Part shown: piece after piece, positions 38,893-47,500 of the stretch
How positions within the stretch are numbered: the stretch's first letter is position 1
Layout of the letters: each line of letters begins with the position of its first letter
NCBI GenBank assembly: GCA_036971475.1
Contig: JBAIZL010000002.1
Coordinates: 329,662,145 to 329,726,144, forward strand
Source of the DNA: Prosapia bicincta
Lineage: Eukaryota > Arthropoda > Insecta > Hemiptera > Cercopidae
Reading direction: 5' to 3'
DNA: 64,000 nucleotides
Notes under the pieces: generated by a model
What the model was told of the DNA's origin: nothing
Database searches by the model: none
What the model saw: the letters and a program-made list of their open reading frames with translations, nothing else
Translations under genes and position numbers: made by a program

Positions 38893-41456
38893 TTGATATT
38901 TTACGTTATCCATTGCTTTTCCGTTGCACTGACTTTATGAAGTTAATATATTACTATTGTAAGTAATTTTATCCACCATTAAGTGCAATAATTTTACCTT
39001 GAGTGATGAGGCACCTTTCGGTCACTTGACCATTGTCGAATCACTGATATTTTTCTGGTGTAGATGTTCGGTCCGTGATATTGGTATTTGTTGACGTTAC
39101 ACGCACTTTCTCTTGATCTGTGTGTATGATGTTTTTATATAGTATGTCTTCTGTATATGTTGTTTGTAGATTCATTAAATTGTTGTGTATGTTTTTATAA
39201 ATGTGGTATTTTTCTAGTGAGTTTAGTTCTATTGGGTTATTATTTATTTCAAGTATGGTTAGGTTATTTTCGTAATTTGTTATTTCATGTTTATGTGATA
39301 TTAGGTGTGCTGCAACATTTGATACTTTTGAATTTTTGTTTTTGAATGCTCTATAATGTTCTTCAAATCTTATTTTAAATGATCTGGTTGTTTTTCCTAT
39401 GTAAAAAGCGTTACAGTTGTTGCATGTAATTTTGTAAATTCCTGATAGGTTATGTTTTTCTAAAAAAAGCCAAATCAATTTACAACTATACACAACCAAT
39501 TTGGAAATAATGAAAACTTTTGATACTCTCACACCTATTATTCACGAAAAAACAACAAATTATAATAAAACATAAAACAAACACAATAAACAGACAAAAC
39601 AGAAAAATCGAAAATTTATCAAAACAACAACATAACCTAAAAAATAGCCTAGAACCAATCCACACCTCTAACAACAATAAATTCATAAACTTAACTAAAA
39701 CACAGTTTACTGAAAAAGAAAAAATAATAATAACAAATTCCTTCAAATATAACCTACCTAATTTCAACAAAAAAACAAATAATAAAAAACCTAATAGTTG
39801 ACACAGAATCTAACATCCACAAAATTACCCACCAAAATACTAAACACATAAGAAACAATATTAATAATAAAATTAACCTAATAAAAACGGAAAAAAACAA
39901 AAAAACGGAACAATATATAAATAAAAAAGAAATTATAAAACTCAGTGAAAAACTAGAAAACAACGACTACTTAATATTAAAATCAGATAAAACAAATACA
40001 CCAGTAATAATAGAAAATACCAAATACATCGATTCAATGACAAACTACATAAAAGAAAATAAATACGAACAAATCCCAGACCCAACTAGCAAATACCTTA
40101 TTACAATAAAAAACTTAATAGTCACTCACCGAAATACCCTAAACTATAACAATAAATTAAAATACCACACAAGACTATACCCATTCAAACCATGTGCACC
40201 AATATTATCAGGGATACCTAAAATCCACAAACCCAACACACCATTTAGACCACTAATAAATTTCACAACAGCACCATCTTACATAATCGCAAAAATACTA
40301 GACAAAATCATAAGATCTAAAATACATATCAACAACACATACAATATAAAAAATGGATACGAATTAATTAATAAAATAAAAACAATAAAAACAAACAGCA
40401 ACACAAAAATAATAAGTTATGACATAACTAACATGTACCCTAGTATCCCAATAGAAGAAACCATAGAAATAATAAAAAACAAACTAATACACAATAACGA
40501 AAAAAGAAACATAATAGATAGTATCATTACGCTAACCAAACACATATGTAACCAAAATTGCTTCCAATTTAACAATAAATATTATAAACAAACAACTGGA
40601 CTCCCCATGGGTTCACCCATATCATCTGTCATGTCAGAAATATATTTACAACACTTTGAACAAATAATAATTAAACCTATACTAAACACATAAATATGAT
40701 ATTTATTTTATTTCATTCTCTCATATTTCTTTTTGTGTTTTCTCTTCGATTGATAAAGACCACTGTGTGGTTGAAATATATCATTGTTTAAGTGCTTTTA
40801 TGTGTTTCTATTTAAAGACTACAGTGTGGACTCTTACCAAGGTAAGTCTGTCAGTCTCCTAGTCCAAAAAATCTAAATAATCTTTACCAACCAAAACTAA
40901 CCTAAAATATATATATATATATAATCTGTGACATCTGATTTCTACTCTACACAATCTGTGATTACAACTTATATTTATTTTATTTCGTTCTCTCATATTT
41001 CTTTTTGTGTTTTCTCTTTGATTGACAAAGACCACTGTGTGGTTGAAATATATCATTGGTTAAGTGCTTTTATGTGTTTCTATTTCAAGACTACAGAGTG
41101 GACTCTTACCAAGGTAAGTCTATCAGTCTCCTTTCCCAAAAAATCTAAATAATCTTTACCAACCAAAACTAACCTATATATATATATATATATTCTTTTG
41201 TTTATTCTAGTAGAACTTAAAGATTATTTAGGCATTTTTGGACTAGATAGGAAACTGATAGACTTACCTAGTGGCAATAGTCCAAAACTGCAATCTCTTG
41301 GAAATAAATAAATAGACACATAAAAACTTATCACAATATTAAAATATTTATATATATATATATTAAAAACAACATAGGTTATTCAAATACAAGAATAACC
41401 TTGTTTAAATACATTGTTTAATACATTGTTGTTTTAAATTATTAAACAAGAAAACG

Positions 41457-41511
<55 letters not shown>

Positions 41512-44500
41512 AATTCTTTGACTAGATAGGAGACTGACAGACTTACCTAATGGCAATAGTCCAAAACTGCAATATCTAGGAAATAAACACATATAAAAAC
41601 TTAACACACTTGAAATATTTCGATCAAAAATTATCTTCATCAGTCAAAAAAGAGTCTTTTGTTTTTCTCTTTTTTAATTGATGAAGATCATTTTTGATCA
41701 AAATATTTCAATAGTGCGTTAAGTTTTTTTATGTGTTTATTTCCAAGAGATTGCAGTTTTGGACTATTGGAATTAGGTAAGTCTGTCAGTCTCCTATCTA
41801 GTCTAAAAATTCCTAAATAAGCTTTAAGCTCTATTAGAACTAACCTAACAGTAGCTATGCTAAAAATGGTTGCCTTCCCTGGAACAAAGTAAGTTATCTA
41901 TGCATTTTGGTTTAACAATCAATGTCAGTGCAAACAGTTCAATCTAATTTCTGTAAATATGAAAGTTGTATAACAGTTTCTAGCATTAATACTTGCGTAA
42001 TTAATTTGCACAGGTTATGGTAACTCAGAAGAAGTGTTGTTCAGTGACCTTGTAGAATCACTTGGGCCTAGTGCTATCAACAATCAGATTCTTCAGGCAA
42101 GGAATGAGAATGCAGAGGTATAGCGTTTGTTTTTAAGTAATAAATAACTTGAGCAATTTTCTGCACAAGATAATGTAGTGCTCTGTGTAGCAGAAACTCT
42201 TAACGATTAATTTTGTATTTAGATATACATATTTTAAACTAAGTTTACAACATTGCTAACCCTGCATAACCCATTGCTGAACTAATTACATGGGACAGTT
42301 GCAGGTACGAATTTATTCCGCACATCAATTGAGCTGTATTTTGCTACAAAAATATTCTCACTTATAAAGCACTAAGTATTTTATTTTGTATTAAGGTTAT
42401 TTTTTTTATTCTCTGTTTTGGACCTTAGTTAGTCTATTATTTGTTAATTGGATTTATTTATAATCATAATTAGTAAACACAAATTAAAAGTTGAAGTAAC
42501 TTTAGATTCCAGGCTCCCACTATTATTGTTCATTTCGTCTGTACACAAGAATACACTAATTATAAAAAACTACTAACAAACATCAGTTACTGACAGACAC
42601 TGAGTAAAACCTACACTGAGCTTCTCACTCCAGTTAACATTAAAACTGCTGAAGCATTATATTATGTTTAGATGTCTGACAGAAGGTCAATGGGCCATAA
42701 ATATGTTTATTTATGCTGTAAGTTTCTAAAGGGGATAAATATACCTTAGAAACCACAGTCTAGTCTTGTGTGTGACATATCAGAAAATAAACTCTCTTGA
42801 AGCAAACAAATCATTTAACACATTCAGCACGGCGGCGATATTGAAGATCTCATAAAACTACTGCCTATTTTTTCGTCAACTTGCACATTTGACGGCATTC
42901 TTTCACCTCAAAATCTATACTTAAATGCTTAGTTACAAATGAGAAAAGTTTAAAAAATTTCAACACTCTATTTAATTGTAAAAATCGGGAGCGTGCCGAT
43001 GCGTTTCCTGTCCCTGGTGGTGGAATCATTGAAATGCTATGCAGGTTGCATAGTTTGTTGTTGTTTATCATGGCCGTTGTTTTCATCTCAATAATTTTAT
43101 TTCCACCATATGAAGAGAAGACAATTCGACAACTCTATATGTCAAGGAAGAGAACTAAGCATTGCATGTACTGTCAAGTAGTTAAGGTGCACCAAACTTA
43201 TAGCAAGATACTGGCAAGTAGGTACTCTATTCCATTCCACCAGCAAATGAAGTCTTTCTTTCCCTCTTTAGTAAATTGGTATTTGCTCTCTAAATCTTAC
43301 TTAAATTCCTACCAGTTGGTTGTTGTTGTTGTTTTAGTGTGACAAGTGTAATAAAAACAATAAAAAAAAAAAAAAAGTTTTCAGAAAAAGGTAAAGAGAG
43401 CACAGTTACACGGGTCCAAAGGCGTGAAGCACTGCACTGGCCAAATCTGCAGCTTTGTCCGTATAAAGGGTCTCCCTAGAACAGTTTAAGTCAATTTTAA
43501 ATAGTGCTGCAATGATGGACGGGCAGTTGAAGAGGTGATCGGCATCCCTGGGCAGTGCCTACATTCAGGGTATGTTCTTGAGCCATCAGGCAAGATTTTC
43601 ATGTCTTTGAGGTGCATTGTCCTCAGTCTGGCAATTGTTTTTGTTATTTCCCTGTCGAAGTTAAGCTCGTGAAGTGATGATTTTCTTCGGTTGTTATGGC
43701 AGAGCTTCTGTTTTGCAACGGCATTGACGTCGGAAGATGTTGTAATCACGGGGGCTGGTTCGATGGTCCTTGCTTCCTTGGCCAGAGAATCGGCTTCTTC
43801 GTTCCCTTTGATGTTACCAGTTGGTGTAACATTTTAGCATACAACCTCGACTAAGTATTGTTTACAAAGCAGAATACCAGTGAATATTGAGAAACCTACA
43901 TGGTGCTTGCTTGCTTTACGGTTTTACCTGCTCAAACGCAATCCAATATCCACTGAAATGTTACCCTCTTCATTCATCAATGGAAAACAACAAGTCCTTA
44001 TGTATTTCTCCTTGTTTATGGCATAATCCCTGGAGGTGTATTTTGAATTTGAAAGAGTGTAGCTGGGTAACATCAGCAGTCTAGACCTAAAAATCTATTC
44101 TATGGAGATATATGTTCTGTGTATATATAACGTAACTCTGAAGACTGTGTACAAGTGGTATGACCGATTTAAAAGCGGACTTTATGCGTCGGTTGAAGAG
44201 TCGGTTGGTTTGGGATGTCCATTAACTTCAAAAACAGTTGACAATTTGCAAAATGACATACAAAGAAAGGACCAGAAAAATGGGCAAATGGCTTTCTTCT
44301 TCATCACGACAATGCGCCTTGTCACACCTCGCTTCTCATTTCCGGGTTTTTGGCCAAAAAAAGGGTCCTGTGTGTCCACGTCTGCCATACTCACCCAATT
44401 TAGTACCATGCGACTTCTGGCTCTTCCCAAAAATTAAAACTGTGCTTAAAGAAAAACGTTTTCACACCATTTTTGACATTGATAGGGCTACGACCGAGCA

Positions 44501-47500
44501 GCTAAACGTCCTTCTGAAAGAAGCCTTCCAAAAATCTTTCCCGTCATGAATTCAATGTTAGGGTAAGTGCATTGCCAGCCAAGGGCTGTATTTTGAAAGA
44601 GATTAAATCAAATTTGATGCAAGTTTATTACTTTTTGAAATAAATAATTATTCACCTTATTTCTTGATCACACCTCGTACATCATGATATAAATAAAAAG
44701 TTTTAGTGGCTTAAGAGTTTTTATTTTATTAACCACTTGAACAATAGTTTATGACTATCTGAACTTTAAATTTAGTAAATTTGTTAAAACTTACTGAGAC
44801 AGAACGTTTTCGATCGCTATGTGCCGATCTTCATCACTGTGTTCTGCTTGGAGATATTGGGTCAAGCGGTGACGGTTTTAAAGGTAGGTTTTCGATAGTA
44901 TCAAATAGTATGTGTGATTCGTATTGTTTGTTTGTTTAGTATGTTTGTACTTTGTATTTTTGTGTGTCTGTAAATTTCATATTGTTCTAGTGTGTTGTGA
45001 TGTGGTCCTTTTTTATTGATGTGTAGGATTTCTAGGTTATGCTAAATGTCTGTGTATTTGTGTCGTTTCTTTTATATGATTGCAAAATGTTGAGTTCGTG
45101 TTCTGTTTGTGTTCCTCGACTCTTTGTTTAAAGCTGCAACCTGTTTGTCCAATGTAGAATTTGTTACATTTGTCGCAGTTCAGTTTGTATACGCCTGATG
45201 CTTGTAGTTTATCTTTGTTGTTGGTGTTGTGTTGTATTTTGTATTGTAACTTGTTATTAGTTTTGTATGCTATTTTGTATCCTATTTTTTTGAGACTTGC
45301 GGGCTATTTTGTTTGTTGTTTTGTTTATGTATGGTAATGTGATGTATTTGTTTTTCCTGTCTGTAGTGTTAATTTTAGTATTTTTTTGTATTTTGTACCA
45401 TAGTTTGTGTATTATTGTGGTGTTGTATCCATTTGTGTATGCTAGATATTTAATTGTGTTTAGTTCTTTGTTTATGTTTTCAGTGGTCATTGGGACTTCT
45501 TTAAGTCTAAGGAGCATGGATCTGAAGGCAGCGTGTTTGTGTTGGATAGGGTGGTTTGAGGTGTTGTGGATAAGTGTGTCTGTTGTTATGGGTTTCCTGT
45601 AAATGTTGAAGCTGTCTTTTTGTGTGTGGCTTTTTGTTATGGTTGGTCGAGGAAGTTAGTGAAGTGGAGTTTTGGGTGTATTTTATTAGTGTAGGTGAGG
45701 AGTCTTTTGCATTGACGGGAGTTGCCTCTGTATAGTGTTATGATATCATCGACGTATCTGTGCCAGTAAATTATTTTGTGTGCGTTTATGTCTTTTATTT
45801 TATTTATGAGGTTTGTTCTGTTTTTTATGTGTGTTTCTGTGTTTAAGTTTATGGATTGTCTGATTATTTTGTCCATGTATTTTGCTAATTTATGTGCAGG
45901 GACATTCTGGTAGTTGATGATGGCTCGGATGGGGACATTGATTTTGTGAATTTTGGGAAGAGCGCTTTAGGGTGGATTTGTTTTAGGTGGGATTTTTTGT
46001 TTTTGTTGATAATGTATTAATTAGTTGTTTGATGGTTATGTGATATTTCTCTGTTGGGTCTGTATGTAGTTGTACTATGCTATTATTTATTATATAATCA
46101 TTGATTTTGTCATTTAGGCTGTTTGTATTAATAATTACTGTTATTCATTTATTTATAATATAACTATTTTTATATTAATTAACTGTTATTTATAATTAAC
46201 AATTACACTACAGTTGCTCTAAGTTATTATGACTATTTTTTGTTATTGAGTAAAGGAGTGTTAAGAATCACAGAAACCTGTCTTTTTTCCTTGGTAAGTA
46301 CTGTCTTCTTTGATATATCAATGGAGAATTGCATAATATATCATTGTGACATCTTTTGCACAGGGAAAAACAATTAATTGTTAATTAACTCTTTTCCCCT
46401 TTATCGTTTTGGTGTTGGGTACAAGTAGCTTTAGTTGGTGGTTAGGAAGAGAGAGATATTCTGGAGGGCATTGTTTATTGTTAGACAAGTAATGTGTAAG
46501 TCAGGCAATCTTTTACACGTTTAGGATCTTTCACGAGACATTTACAGCTTTAAATGAGTGCTCTACTTTGTGTCTGCAGTCGGTTGCTTCTTGTATTACA
46601 GTAAATATATTTTTAGCATTTTAAAGTCTAGTGCCGTAATAGACACCGTCTATATCTGCCTGGAGGTTTTTAGGTAAAATATAAAAACTTCCTGGCTCAT
46701 AATAAAATATCATGTTTACAGCATATTATCATGTTTTTAAAGGCAATGCAATAAGGTTTTAAGTAATGTATACCCGTACATGTGACTTGATTACTTACTT
46801 ACAGATCTGATTAACGTTCTTTGAAAATTGTATAAAAAAGGAAAATAAATAAAATAGCAACTCTGTGTATTCCTGCACTTCGCTATACATATTTTACATT
46901 GGAATGAAAATAAAAATTACATGTTATATATCATTTTTAAGCTAAAAGAAAATGTTCCCCTTCTGAATCTAAATCTAAAATTATGTCATTTACGTTTTCA
47001 TTCGGTTGATTCAACCTCAAAAATTAAGTTGATTGTCACTGTCTAAAAACAACATACCTCATATTGAATCACTTCCTAAAGTGTATTTAGCCATTATATC
47101 TATAACACAATATCACTAAAAATAAAAAATTGAAACTAAACAACTTAAAGATAAATGTAAAGCAGAAAACCACAAATTCAAAACATAAACAACTCACACT
47201 ATCTGACCACAAATAAACGTTCGCTAGTTCTCACCCACCACACTTCATAAATTAAGTTTTTTTTTGATAAAAGCTAAATACATGTAAAGCAGAATAACCA
47301 GTAAAAAGAATGATATCAACTAAAGTGAGAAAATGCAGGAATTACATTGCAATGGAAATTAATACGGAATCCCAAGCTATACAATGCTGTCGACAGTAGG
47401 TGTCAACTAAATGGCCCACTCACTCTATACTCAAGCATAGGCTTCAATGTGTTAAGTAAGTTATTGTAAAATAACTATAATGAGTTTTCTTTGAAGATAT

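Larger units (their letters stand above)
42819..47451 (-). mobile_element. Possible old piggyBac relic hosting other transposons
   Basis: TTAA at 42815-42818 and 47452-47455; the tips read CACATTCAGCACGG and, from the right, CACATTGAAGCCTATG. The tip resemblance is modest. Near 47010-46940 the minus strand reads NVNDIILDLDSEGEHFLL, an acidic stretch of the sort found at piggyBac N-termini. The centre is filled by a LINE, a mariner and a PLE. No catalytic piggyBac motif was found, so this is tentative. Confidence 0.33.
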
